From contig JAJUPC010000225.1 in the NCBI GenBank assembly GCA_023614405.1, positions 62,001-126,000 of the forward strand: 64,000 nt of DNA. Direction: 5' to 3'. The notes below the pieces were generated by a model. That model saw only the letters and a program-made list of their open reading frames with translations. It did not search any database and was not told where the DNA came from. Positions 23,419-34,985 of this stretch are shown piece by piece; positions within the stretch are counted from its first letter, which is position 1, and each line of letters opens with the position of its first letter. The DNA is from Avena insularis (lineage: Eukaryota; Streptophyta; Magnoliopsida; Poales; Poaceae). The position numbers and the translations under genes are program-made.

Positions 23419-25983
23419 TCTCCCCGCTTCAAAACGAAGTCGCCTCGGCGAGTTCCATCATCATATAGGGAGGAAGGTGTGCGCAAGGTCTTGAGCTTGT
23501 ATGTTGTGGGATCTCCGGTGTCGTAGCCTTGTTCAAATTGGTCGAAGATCTTGAAGTTGTGCTTGTCATCAAGGTGTGGTTGGAGATATTGTAGCGTGTT
23601 CCTTGTAGGTGGTAGGTGATGCTGTGTATCCTGCAAAACCGACAACAAGGAGAAAGAGTTGTATGAAGGATTGTTAGTATTGGGTACGCTCAAATCACTC
23701 TTCTCACGTGTGGTGGCTTGCGACGTGGCACTCATGATTTTTCCACTCATTTAGGGCTTGTAGTTCTCACTCACGTGTTGGTGGATCACTCTCTCACCAC
23801 TCATCTCACAAGGGTCCTTAGCTTGTTTTATCTTGGGCAGCGACATCATGTTGGAAGTGATAATTTGGCTTGGCGTCATAGGTTGTAGCACCAATGTCTT
23901 GTCATTCCACTTAAAGGAGTATTGGTTGGAGGTACCATCATGTAGTGCACCCTTGTCGTATTGCCATGGTCTTCCAAGGAGCATGTGACACACGGTCATA
24001 GGCACGACATCACAATCGACGGTGTCTTGATATGGACCAATCTTGAAGGAGAAGTTGACCTTGTGTTTGATTTGAATGGTGCCATTGTCATCAAGCCACT
24101 TGACATGATAGGGCTGAGGGTGCTCCATGTATGGTAACTTGAGTTTCTCACAAAGGTCGATGCTCGCAAGGTTGTGACAACTTCCTCCATCAATGATAAC
24201 TTTTATGGACTTGCCATCAATTCCGGCTCGGGTTTGGAAGATGTTGAGGCGTTGATCCTCTCTAGGGATGGAGTTGGTCGTCAAAACTTGGGCGATGACA
24301 AGTGAGGGGCTTGGATCATGTTCACAAAGAAGTGTGTCCTCATCTTGCATTGCGGCATCTTTTGCTATAGCGGCTTGGTTCATAGCTTCAAATTCGTCTT
24401 CGCTCACGAAATATGTTGCGTCGTTCTCATCCGTTAGCATGACTCTTGTGTTGATGCACTCATAAGACTTGTGGACCTTTCCTCCACACTTGTAGCAAAC
24501 TACTTGACTTTCCGTTGTTGTGTTGTAGGTGGATGCCATAGGTGTCTTGGATTGCTTGGAGGAGCTTGTTGTTTGGTTTGTTGGCTTGGAGGGGCTACTC
24601 GAGTTGATTGAAGCGAAGTACGCCCTTTGCTTCTCATAAGCATGTTCCTTTTGCAAGTGGCGCTCGGCCTTGGTTGCTTGGTGAAGGAGGTTCACGAGAG
24701 TCTTTTAAGGTTGGAAGTCGACTATCTTGCGTATTGGGCGACTCAAACCGTTGAGGAACCGTGCAACTGTTTGCTCCTCGAGTTCCTTCACATCGGCTCT
24801 CATCATAGTCATCTCCATCTCCTTATAGAACTCTTCAATTGTCTTTGTGCCTTGCTTCAAGTTTTGTAGCTTGTCGAAGAGGTCTTGGCGATAGTGCTCG
24901 GGGACAAATCTTGCATACATCACATTCTTCATCTCGGTCCAAGTGGTGACCGGTGGTTCTTCTTGCTTCTCACGATTGCTTTGGTAGTCTTCCCACCAAA
25001 CATTGGCGTAGTCCTCAAACTCAAGAGATGCCATTGCCACTTTCTTCTCTTCGGAAAAGTTGTGGACTCGGAAGATCTTGTCGACTTTGAGCTCCCATTC
25101 AAGGTATGCATCGGCATTTTCTTCTCCTTTGAACTTGGGCATAACGAACTTGAGCTTCCCAAACTTGCCATCATCATGCTCATGGTGGTTGTTGTGACGT
25201 TCTTGGTGCATACTTGCGTCACTTGGAGGGCGTGGCGGTGGAGGAGGAGGCTCTTGATTGCCTTGAGGTTGTTGTGGAGGGTGTTCTTGATGATGCTCGA
25301 AGTCTCTTCTTCGTCGTTGGTCGGCATCATTGACGTTCATAGCTTGACGGTGTCGGTGGTGCTGTTGTGCATGTCGGTTATTGCATCGAGCTTGGCGTGC
25401 ATCCTCATCATCATCACTTGTGTCCCATACCGGTTCTTGATTTTGTTGACGTTGCTCGTGGTGGTCATGAGGAGGATGACGACGCCGGTCATTATGGTTA
25501 GCTTCATCTTGGCGTTCTTGAGGTTGGTGCACGTCGATGATTGCTTGGTGTGGTGGTGGACCATGCTCTTGTCGTTGTTGTTGAGGTTGGGGAGCATTTG
25601 GGTCCACCGCTTGAGAGCGATGATGACGAGCTTGTGGGTCCCCATTATGGTGGTGGGGTTCTCCGCGGCGGGAGTGTGACCTTGAAGACTCGCCATGTCG
25701 ACTTGAGCGCGTCTAGGGAGGAACTTGACGAGCTTGAGCGATGACCGTGTCGGTTGCCAAGGTTGGCAATAGCTTGGTGAAGAGCTTGTAATTGAGCATG
25801 GTGCTCCTCTTGACGTTGCCGCTCACGGTACTCAAATTCTCGAAAAGTATCATCAAGACGGTGCTCAAGTCGCTCAAATTGATTGTTGAATTCTTGGCGT
25901 TGTGCCCATAAGTTGTGGCGCGTGGCAAAGCCATCTTGGTTGTTGAAATTGCTATCTCCACTAGCTCTACTTGCCCTAGACAT
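23419..25983 (-). pseudogene. G1 gag-protease ORF, broken
   Basis: The ATG at 25983 starts MSRASRASGDSNFNNQDGFA, the same start region as G2. Breaks relative to G2: a small deletion and frameshift near 25710, a TAC to TAA change near 24703 (after FQP), and a stop at 23751. The gag core (KFVMPKFKGEENADAYLEWE, ANVWWEDY), a zinc knuckle CYKCGGKVHKSYEC (normal Gly changed to Val) and protease IIDGGSCHNLAS are recognisable. After VSENYKP, G1 keeps about 110 bp of PR-RT linker that aligns with A2 (51625-51750) and that G2 lacks. The frame then passes to the polypurine block SRT-like region. Confidence 0.88.
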
Positions 25984-27211
25984 GGTGCACAAACACACTT
26001 GATAGATATGGTGAGATTGGTGGAATGGTAATTGCTACCTTGCCTCACCGGAGTCAACGATTGGAAAGATTGATGTTGCCGAGAGCAAAGCGAATAGCGG
26101 GTACACAAGACACACACACACACAAAGGCCTATGGTGGTAGGTTAGAAAGGTGGATAGCAAATGGAACAACCAAAAGAAAAGGATATTGTCAAAAGTGGG
26201 TTCAATCCAACAAAAACAAAGTCAAAGGAAAAGGTCAAAAAGGGTGACGAGAACCTACGACTATACACACACGGTGGAGATTAATGTGGCTAGCACGACT
26301 ATGAAAAATGAGCAACGAACAAAATTGGACCTAACAAAGACTAATCCTCGGTGTCGTGCCAACGCTAGGAGAGACCGTAGCCCGTTCGCACAAGGTTGAG
26401 AAGCAACGGATTTGTACGCTTGCCTTGCTCTTGCTCGCACTCTTGCTTAGAAGCTTTGGACTCTCTTTTGCTATTGGTATCTTTCTTTTGTTTATTTTGC
26501 TTAGAAGCTTTTTTTTGTACACTATGGAGTCAATTTTGTTATTGCCTCTATATCATGACTATGCAAGAGCAAGCGCACAATGCTTCGGCAAACATAGGAG
26601 GGCTACTCTCGATAGGTTAGGTAAGACACACAGGAAGAAGGAGGTTAACAATGGTTGTGCAAGTTATACCTTTTGGAGATGTTGAACTTGCAATCGTTGG
26701 TGAAGGGATGGTTCGAGTTCCGCGGTGTCGATGTCGAGCACGAGGTGTTGTTGGCGTTGCAGAAGCTTGTTAGTTGATAGACACTCAGGCGAAACACAAA
26801 CACACAAAGGAAATTAGTCGAAAAAGGAAAAGGGGTCAAAATTTTGATCAGGGCCGGAGACTCCGGTGTGTTGGGGCCGGAGATTCCGGTGTGGTCCAGA
26901 GACTCTGGTGTGATGACCGGAGACTCCGGTCTGGTTCCAGCACGACGAACAGCTCGAGTTCGTGAGCGGAAATTCGGCCCTTTAACCCTCAAATCCAGAA
27001 AATTTCGACCAAATTGGGCTAGGAAACGCAGGGCAAAGGTAAACCAAATCCAAGGACAAGTTTCTAATTGACCAAAACCACAATCAACTCACCAAATCAA
27101 GAGATCGATACAAAAGCAAATTGGGGCTAAAATTTTTGGTATTTTCGAATTTATGGTGGATATGGGGGAACGAAATCAAATCCGTGGCAATCAAAAGCTG
27201 CTGATACCAGT
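25984..27211 (-). other. G1 5' leader
   Basis: 1.2 kb lie between primer site and gag. Near the LTR (27195-27211) the reverse strand reads ACTGGTATCAGCAGC, the Met primer site. AG-class palindromes lie at 26852-26935. A block near 26663-26750 (reverse GACACCGCGGAACTCGAACC and AAAAGGTATAACTTGCA) matches the A2 leader (41905-41975). A (CA)n run with CCTATGGTGG lies at 26105-26135 and recurs in F. No coding is seen. Confidence 0.8.
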
Positions 27212-28230
27212 TGATATGGGATCCCTTGTGGGATTGACCCTAGGGTGGCCCGACCTTCACGGATTTGATGCGGGGAGTGAGGGGATACCCGATGAACACG
27301 ATGAACGCAACACAAATGCAAGGTAAAGATACAAACACACACAAACACAACCCGATTCGATTTGCTCCCGTTGGCTCGACCAACCAATCCAATAGAATCC
27401 TCGGCGAGAGACCGTTAGGTAGAATCACCAAAGGAGAGATCGGCTAGCGGATGATAGAATCCAAATCAAAGGAGAGAGTAGCAACCAAGTAGAATCCCGA
27501 GGGGAGAGACCTAGCACTACTAGAATCCTTGATGAGGAGACACCAAACACTTGAGGAGGGTCTTGACGACTTGGAGACGAACAACCGAACTCCAAGGCCT
27601 TGTACAACTCATAGATTAACTATAGAGAGGGGTTCCCATCTAGGGTTAGGCACAAGCCTTCATTCATCATCAACTCTAGGGTTTCAAGGAGGGGGTGGGG
27701 GCTTATATATAGGCCAGCCACGAGCTAAGGGTAAAACAGGCATAAATGGGAAGTTCTGGGCGTTACATGGGCCAGGCCCATCCCGAGGTGCGCAGGCCCG
27801 ATACACTGGGTCCGGAGACTCCGGTGTGATGGCCGGAGACTCCGGTCAATCTCCGGTGTCGTCTCCGGAGGGGCCTTCTGACTGTCCTGGGCGCTGGTTT
27901 GGGGGTCGGACCGGAGATGGACCGGAGACTCCGGTGTGGTAGACCGGAGACTCCGGTCTGGACCGGAGACTCCGGTCTAGCTTCAGCAGCTTCTTGCGTC
28001 TTCTCTTCCAGGCCTCTTGCTTGGGGGTCTTGATCTCTGGGGTCCTCTTGTCATCTCCTCTCGGTGTCATGGTCATGGTCCTGGTCATAGCATTGGCACG
28101 TGTCTCAAGTAGGATTCCATTCACATGATAGCCAAAGGAGGGTAGGGTATGGAATGAGTTCACCTTTGAGGGTGTGGTTGATGTAGCATGGTGTGGACCA
28201 ATGGTGAATGCCATGTGTTGGGCTGCAACA
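27212..28230 (-). repeat. G1 5' LTR (1019 bp)
   Basis: It pairs with 22433-23418. The palindrome array (about 27812-27975) has a different unit number and order from the 3' LTR, and this accounts for much of the length difference. Ends are TGTTGCAGCCC (28230) and CCCATATCA (27212). Confidence 0.92.
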
Positions 28231-28235
28231 GGTAA

Positions 28236-30108
28236 CTCTGTTCGGTTCTTCTTGTCAACACGTGGTTGGTAGAGGTTGACGTGTATGCACTTGTACCTTC
28301 ACACAACAAAGACCAAGCAAAATATTTTCGTGCGTGATAGAGGAGCATGTCAAATGTGGCATGTCCATTCTTGTTCACAACACTATTAGTACAATGCATG
28401 TATAGCAAATGGAATGCATATGCAAGGTCAAAGTGCATGGAAATCGTTTGAACATCATCCAAATGTGGGAACTCAAAAACTCCATACAATGTTTTAGTGT
28501 GGCACTCAAGGCAATTGACTAGAATTTTGATCAACGTCCTTGATGCGAGAATAGGAGAATTCGGCAAAAACACGCAAGGAAGAATGTCCAAACCAACATC
28601 ATTATGTGTGCAAACCAACCATTGGAAAGAGAAATTGTTCGACATGTTGGATGTCACACACAAATCATCGAAAGCAAATATCATGGGAATATGAGTATCC
28701 CAAACAGAAGCAAAAACAACACGTTTGCAAACAAACCAAATGAAAGAGCTAGCGGTCCTTATGTTTGTTGGAAGCTCTCATGACAATACATGCTCTTAAT
28801 GGAATTGTGGTTGCACACAACATCGGAGAGAGAAATTGTTCAATAATTTTGTTACAACACACAAAACATCATTATCTAAAAGCGAAGAAACATGAATGTC
28901 ACAAGGGGAGATAATACCATTAACATGCTTGCAATCAAACCATAGGAAAGAGCAATTTGCCAACATGAAAGATGCAAAGCATGCAAAAGGTATCAGAGCT
29001 GGGTTCGATCTTGAACTCACTTGTGGAATGCTCTCTAGAGCTCTTTTTGTCAACTCGTGCTCAACCGAGGTTGACATTCTCGTGCGGGTACCTACACACA
29101 TCATACATAAAAGGAAGAACGTGTGTGCATGGTAGAGATACACATCATCCATCATGACGTATCTCTTCTTGTGCACATCACCATTAATGTCATTCAAGTA
29201 TGAAATAGATGCATGGTGAGTATGCGAGTGGGAAACATGCTTATCATGGCAATCATCAAAATCTCCAAAAATTGAGAAAGCTATGGGGGCCATCTCATTA
29301 TAACGCATATGATCAATATTGTTGCAAGCAAAACAAGTGAAATAGCAAGCATTCATCTTACCGCATGCAACGGGAGAAATTGAATGACTAGCATGACAAG
29401 GCAAGTCCAAAGCAATTGGAGGATACACACAAGATGCATAGCATGGCATGTTTATGGCAATGATTTCGCAATCAAACAATTCCACATGATCAATATTATG
29501 CAAAGGCAAAGCATCACATGGGAATATGAGTGAAGCATATGTAATGTCACAAGTATCATCCAAAACATGCATATCCTCACAATTCATCATGTCCACTAGT
29601 GGGATCATGGCATCATCAACACCCTTATTGTTACCTTGGTCATACCTCTCATATGAAGTGGGTGTTGTGGAAGTAGTGGCCTCCTTGTGGACGACTTCGT
29701 CTTCTTGATGTAGCCATGGCATAGCATCATCTTCGTGCACCATGTACATCTTCTCCAATTGAGGCATCATTACTTCATGGTTTGGCGCGTCTTCATCCAT
29801 GGAACCTAGCATAACACAAGAGAACACACTAGAGGTAGAGGGTAAGTTGTTAGAAATCGAAATGGTCTCACTTGACCTATCAACTACCACTCTCAACTCA
29901 CTAGGAGTATCGCTCATGCCCTCCAAGTGGAAGCACTCAATCTCACATAAGGTGGAGTCACTCATCTCACTCTTGTTCTCACTCAAGTGGGCTAAGTGGC
30001 TCTCATACTCACATGGGATTGGTACCACATCATCACTCAAGCATATGGGGGTAGGCTCGGTTTCCTCAACTCCATGCGCCTCCTTTGGTGAAGGGAAATC
30101 CCATGGTC
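28236..30108 (-). CDS. F ORF, Cys/His-rich repeat region (unrecognised)
   Basis: The reverse-strand frame opens after a stop near 30108 (DFPSPKEAHGVEETEPTPIC) and runs to a stop at 28796, over 430 codons. A related frame (28780-28240) follows. I do not recognise a domain. Visible structure: many Cys, His and Met; a module near the C-terminus, CSFLWFDCKHVNGIISPCDI, recurs downstream as SSFIWFVCKRVVFASVWDTH and again as NNFSFQWLVCTHNDVGLDIL. A second pair, MCVGTRTRMSTSVEHELTKR and LCEGTSAYTSTSTNHVLTRR, shows a larger duplicated unit. None of the gag, protease, RT or integrase motifs are present. It could be a captured host sequence or a fast-evolving gag-position protein. Confidence 0.55.
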
Positions 30109-31349
30109 ACCATTCTTGACCTTGTCGCCTTCAAGGTTGGATGCCATAAGATGGGCATCATTGCTCGCCTCCATGGTTGAAGGGAAAATCCCATGCTCGA
30201 CCGTCTTGTGGCCATCTCGTAGTACTGGTGGAGGTAGGCTCATGCTATCCAACTTGGCGAAGTAGAGGTTTACATTTTCCTCGTTCGCGAGGTCGTGGAA
30301 GTCAAGCGTAGGCGTTGAAGCTTGATGGCGTGGAGGAAGGCTTGCTCTTGGTGCCATTGTGGTGGTGGCACGAGTAGTTGAAGGTGCCCTATGATGGTGT
30401 CGACAGAGGTCATTGGCGTGCCTTGCCGATGGTTGATGTTGGTGAAGCACTTAGTCATCCACATGACGCTCGCGACAGTGATCATTTGCCTTGGCACTCT
30501 TCTTGTGCTTGTGGTGCCTTCTTGAGCTTGATTGAGCATTATGGTTGGTGCTCATCTTGAAAATTCTTCGTCTTGGTGGCGAAGATGCCTTAGACGATGT
30601 CTTGTATCCTCTTTATGGTGGCGATGCTCATGAGAGGATGTTTGTCGATGAAGAGTCTTGTTTCTTGGCGCCTCTTGATGCATATGATGTTTGGACGCCA
30701 CTCTTGTTTTGATAGGAGTTGGAGCTTGGCGCCTTGGAGGTGATGTAGGTTGGCGCCTTGGAGATGGTGGAGCTTGACGCCTTGGAGATGGTGGCGCTTG
30801 ACGCCATCTAGGTTGTGGCACTTGTCGCCTTGGAGGTGGATCATCGAAGTAGGTGGTGCCCTTTGGTGTGGCACGCTTGGCCTAGAAGGTCATGGATTCT
30901 TGATGATGCGCCTCCTCTTGCTTGGCGTAGTAGGCTTCCATCTCCACGCGGTGGAGGAATTCTTCATGGCTCGTGGAGGAGCCATCAAACTCGATGAAGT
31001 TCTCCGTGTCCTCCATGCTTGGCGAGGCGTCGTCGATGTCGCACTCGAAGTCATCCATGCTTGGGGAGTAATTGTTGGTGTAGTACTCCATATCACCCAA
31101 GCATGTGGAGCCATTGTCGGTGTAGTGCTCCATAGGCTCCATGCATGAGGAGCCATTGTCGACGTAGAGCTCCATGTCTTCCATGCATGTGGAGTCGTCG
31201 TAGGTGTAGTGCTCCGGGTCCTCAAAGCATGCGGAGCCATTGTCGGTGTTGTGCTCCGTCATGTCCTCTATACTTGTGGAGTCGTAGTCATGGTGGCTCA
31301 TCATGGATTCTTCATAGATATCATCCTCGGTTCCGGAGTCCCTAGACAT
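30109..31349 (-). pseudogene. F ORF N-terminal region, acidic then basic, frameshifted
   Basis: The ATG at 31349 (MSRDSGTEDDIYEE) sits where G has MSRASGASGD, with the same upstream TTGTGCA context, so F and G share their translation start. A 14-residue acidic repeat follows (30993-31286), then HEEFLHRVEMEAYYAKQEEA and a stop near 30882. In other frames a basic Pro/Arg-rich stretch (QAPPSPRRQ repeats, about 30830-30720) and further His-rich and gag-linker-like segments reach 30110. At least two frameshifts break it. It is unlike known gag; the position suggests a gag replacement. Confidence 0.5.
30993..31286 (-). repeat. 42-bp coding minisatellite in F (7 units)
   Basis: Seven consecutive 14-codon units on the reverse strand follow a consensus close to DNGSTCMEDMEHYT. 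Examples are YDSTSIEDMTEHNT, DNGSACFEDPEHYT and DNGSSCMEPMEHYT. All units keep the reading frame. The array is acidic, with Ser/Thr, Cys and Met at fixed positions in most units. Confidence 0.85.
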
Positions 31350-32794
31350 GATGCACAAGACCAAGCGGTGTATATGGAAGTGGTAGTGGGAGTTAGGGAT
31401 ACAACGTCAAACCTTACTTTACCTTGGAAGATCGTATCGTACAAGTGGCCACACTTGAGAGCAATAAACCAAGCAAAGTGAAGTTCACGCGGAACACCAA
31501 AACCAACTACGAACCAAAACACACACACACACACACCCAAAGCCTATGGTGGATAGGTATGGAAAGTGGCATGTCAAGAACCAATCAAAAATCAAGATGT
31601 TGTAATGGCAAGTAAAGAACCACAATGATCACAAAGCAAACAAGTTAATCCACAAGATAGGAAATATGTACAAGGAAACACGCACGGTGGGATAAATAGG
31701 ACTTGTGCGACGGAGAAAGTGAGCTAAGAACCAAATTATTACCTAGCGAACACTATAAGCTCGTGTCACACAAGTACAAGGAAAGACGCTAGTTCGATTG
31801 CACAAAATTGGTGGGCTACAAGATATGCACAATAAGTACCACCTATATGATGTTCATCGAGCTTGCGCTTCCTATTCTATGAGGCACATGTATATTTCTT
31901 TCTTTTTCTCTTTTCCTTTTTCTATTTTTTTTTCTTTTTCTATCTATTTTCTTTTCACTTGCCTCTTCCTTGTGCCAACAACTATACAAGATTACTATAT
32001 GAGATAGTGCCCACAATGTTTGCTCGGAATCTACAAGGTATCAAATGTGCATAGCCCAAGCAATCATAAGAGGAACTAGTCTCAATAGGTGTTTGTTGCT
32101 CGCAAAGATAGTGGGGTTCACAAAGGAATGCAAGTGGGGAGAAGTCGCGGAATGTTTATACCTTTCGTCGACGATCTTCGCCCTTTATTGTTGGATTCCG
32201 CCTTGCTCACGGAATTTGGATGGATTAGATAGCATGAACAACGTGGATGATGATATAGTGCTCCTTCTCCTCTTCGAAACGAGCTAAAGAACACCAAAAT
32301 CTGAGTTCGAATGCAAAAGTTATGCTCAAAACGGTGAGAGGCTGAAATCTGAAATCGGGAACCCTGTTTTGATCAAGACAGGCGGTAGTACCGGGTTTTT
32401 GAGCGGTAGTACCGGTTGTACGAAGGCCCGGTAGTACCGTTTAGGTACCGGGGAGGTGCGGTAGTACCGGGTTTTGAGCCCGGTAGTACCGGTTGGTCCT
32501 GGGACGCCCAGATTTGACGCGTTTTCGCGATTTTGGGGCGATTTGGGCGGAAAATCTTCAAGAAAAACACCAAATCGAAGGGGGAAATCAAGGAATTAGG
32601 CTATGGGAACGCAAAGGAAGGTAGATCAACAAGTTTAGCAAGTAATCCACGGATCAAAACCTACCAAAACTCACTCAAATCACAGATCGATCCAAAACAT
32701 GAATTGGGGCTGTTTTTGGTGGAATTTTCGAATTTATGGGGAAAAGACCAAATCGATGAGAAATCCGTGGCAACCAAAAGCTGCTGATACCAGA
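31350..32794 (-). other. F 5' leader and primer site
   Basis: Next to the 5' LTR the reverse strand reads TCTGGTATCAGCAGC (32780-32794), the Met primer site. TA-class palindromes cluster at 32380-32510 (five units). A CT-rich plus-strand tract (31890-31965; purine-rich in the sense strand), a (CA)n run with CCTATGGTGG (31515-31550) shared with G, and GAAAGGTATAAACATT (about 32153-32168, reverse) resembling the A2/G leader block are present. No coding is seen. Confidence 0.8.
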
Positions 32795-33807
32795 TGATGG
32801 AGGGGTTAACCTCTTGGGTGGCCCGATCTTCACGGATCTCGTGGTCAAATCGATGGGAAAGCGAGGGGAAAGGGAGAAGGTAGCGGAAGCGAACACACAC
32901 CTCGCGAAGAACACGATGAACACACGCAAAACTCACACAATACAAGGCCGATTGCTCCCGAACGGCGGCCACCGGTCCGATAGAATCCTCGCAAGGAAAG
33001 ATCGGTCAACGTGCTCCCTCAAATCCACATCGGAGAGGGAAGAACACCTTGGGGAGGGTCTTGACAACTTGGAGACGAGACATCGAACTCCAAGGCCTTG
33101 TTCAACGATGGATGCGTGATGCAAAGTCCAATCGAGGTTGGTGACGATAGTCGGTCCCCTTGGTAAAGGGGATGAGGCAAAACTAGAGATTCCACAATGG
33201 GGGTTGTCTTTAGTCTATCATCTATGCCTAAGAGATACATGAGGGGTGGGGTCTCTATTTATAGGCCAGCCACTAAACAAGGGTAGTTTCAGGATAAACT
33301 AGGCGAATAGGTAAGGGGAATACATGGGCTGTGGCCCAACTGGTGCGCGCAGGCAGACATGACCGGTCGTACCGGACTTAGGACCGGTAGTACCGGTCAT
33401 CACCGGTAGTACCGCTCTGGGACCGGTAGTACCGCTTGAGGTCTTGGAGCATCCGTTGGAGCCGTCAGTAGCGAGCGGTAGAAGGGGGCGGTAGTACCGC
33501 TGACCGGTAGTACCGGTTCCAACAACCGGTAGTAACGCTTGGACCTGGCAGCTGCCGACCTGTCTTCTTCCGTCTCCTCTTCCAAGCCTCCGTCTTGTCG
33601 GGCTTGATGTTCCGGGCTTCCTCCCTTGCCTCCGTACTGGTCGGTGTGAACCTATCATGCATATGTGACGGAGTATGAAGTAGCATACCATTCAATAGGG
33701 TAGGAAGTGAGCTTGCATAGAGGAACGGATTCACCTTTGGAGTCCATGGCGACTTAGCGTAAGTTGGAGACCTTGATGTAGTAACGACCGTAGGTCGGGC
33801 TGCATCA
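32795..33807 (-). repeat. F 5' LTR (1013 bp)
   Basis: It pairs with 21139-22141. Ends are TGATGCAGCCC (33807) and CCCTCCATCA (32795). Palindromes lie near 33361-33540; several units are intact here but damaged in the 3' copy, and the reverse is also seen. Confidence 0.92.
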
Positions 33808-34495
33808 TGATGTGAAGTTCATGAGCTACTTTTGGAAGACTTTATGGGGGAAGCTTGGAACCAAGTTGTTGTTCTGTACTACTTGTCATCCCCAAACAGA
33901 TGGTCAGACGGAGGTGGTGAATAGAACATTGTCACAGTTATTGAGGACTATGATCAAGAAGAATCTGCGGGAGTGGGAAGAGTGTTTGCCACATGTAGAA
34001 TTTGCTTACAACAGGGTTGTGCATTCTACTACTCAGCTTTGTCCTTTTGAGGTGGTGTATGGATTCAAGCCATTGACGCCACTTGATTTGTTGCCTCTAC
34101 CATTGCATGAGAGAGTTGATATGGAGGCATCAAAACGTGCTGAATATGTGAAGAAAATTCATGAGAAGACTCGAGAGGCTATTGAGAAGAAAGGCAAGAA
34201 CATTGCTGCTGCAAGGAATCAAGCAAGAAAGGAGGTTTTGTTCAAGCCTGGAGACATGGTATGGGTGCATCTGCGCAAGGATAGGTTCCCCAATCTTCGA
34301 CAATCCAAATTGAAGCCCCGTGGTGCTGGTCCTTACAAGGTGTTAGCCAAGATCAATGATAATGCCTACTCGATTGATATTCCTATTGCTGAGTTTGGTG
34401 GAGTTAGCAACAGTTTCAACGTTGCTGATTTGTCACCATATAATGGAGAAGACCTTGGAGCGTCGAGGTCGACGCCTTTTGAAGGGGGGAGATGA
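33808..34495 (+). CDS. D pol, integrase C-terminal half (after F)
   Basis: This rejoins 21138 at the TSD and restores SDRDVKF. It holds the third catalytic residue (Glu in [12 protein letters not shown], about 33895-33930), EFAYN and CPFEVVYGF, the [14 protein letters not shown] motif near 34330 and [13 protein letters not shown]. It ends [12 protein letters not shown] with TGA formed by the first bases of the 3' LTR (34493-34495). No chromodomain follows. The frame is fully open. It overlaps the LTR tail ORF, which starts upstream in the +1 frame (34356). Confidence 0.93.
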
Positions 34496-34985
34496 TGAGG
34501 ACATCCCTATATTTACACCTGCCCCAATTACTACTGAAGATGTTCCAGCCAATGCTAAGAAGGATCAGTCCAATGAGATTAGAATTGGACCCATTACACG
34601 GGCTCGTGCAAAGCTACTTGAACAACAGGTGAATTCACTCCTAAATGAATCTGATGTTTATGATAATGAGAACTTTATACTGCCTAAATCTATGCACTTG
34701 TGTATGATCAGGTTCATTGAGGAAACAAGCTTGACACGAGGAGGAGAAGGGTTACAAGAGGAGCCTAGCATGATGATTGCCAAGGATGCGCGAGGGAGGA
34801 GCCTGAGGAAGGCGCAAGAGAAGATCATCAAGAAGGAAGGTTCAGTTCGGACAGACAGAAGCCCTGAAATTGAAACGGACGTGGATTCTTCATACGAACT
34901 CCAAATCAAGCAAATAAGCACTTGTTGGAAAGATCACTCCGAGAGCTTTCCAACGAGTACTTACACGTCCCCAGGGGGCGGATAA
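34493..34985 (+). CDS. LTR-encoded tail ORF of D (3' LTR copy)
   Basis: It is the same ORF as 15075-15567, with a few substitutions (a Thr-to-Ala near the start, Gly-to-Leu in GRSGR). The frame is also open upstream to 34356, overlapping the end of integrase by about 140 bp in the +1 frame, so a +1 shift near the polypurine tract would append about 160 residues to integrase. No shift site is proven. It keeps GPITRARAKLLEQQVNSLLN. Confidence 0.5.

Larger units (their letters stand above)
22433..28230 (-). mobile_element. G1: non-autonomous gag-protease LTR element
   Basis: LTRs 28230-27212 (5') and 23418-22433 (3'), TSD GGTAA (22428-22432; 28231-28235). The interior encodes gag and protease, then jumps to the polypurine block with no RT, RNase H or integrase core. 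It is colinear with G2. Confidence 0.94.
21139..33807 (-). mobile_element. F: non-autonomous LTR element with unrecognised ORF
   Basis: LTRs are 33807-32795 (5') and 22141-21139 (3') on the reverse strand; TSD TGATG is at 21134-21138 and 33808-33812. F has a Met primer site, a leader, an unusual long coding region and a polypurine tract, but no RT, RNase H or integrase core. G1 is inserted at 22433-28230. LTR ends, TATA context and the SRTT/polypurine block match A and G, which points to mobilisation by an A-type helper. Confidence 0.93.

Noticed and set aside
34356..34500. Programmed +1 frameshift proven in D
   Set aside because: The overlap of frames is real, but I see no recognised shift site, and A and B differ in frame relation; left as a possibility.
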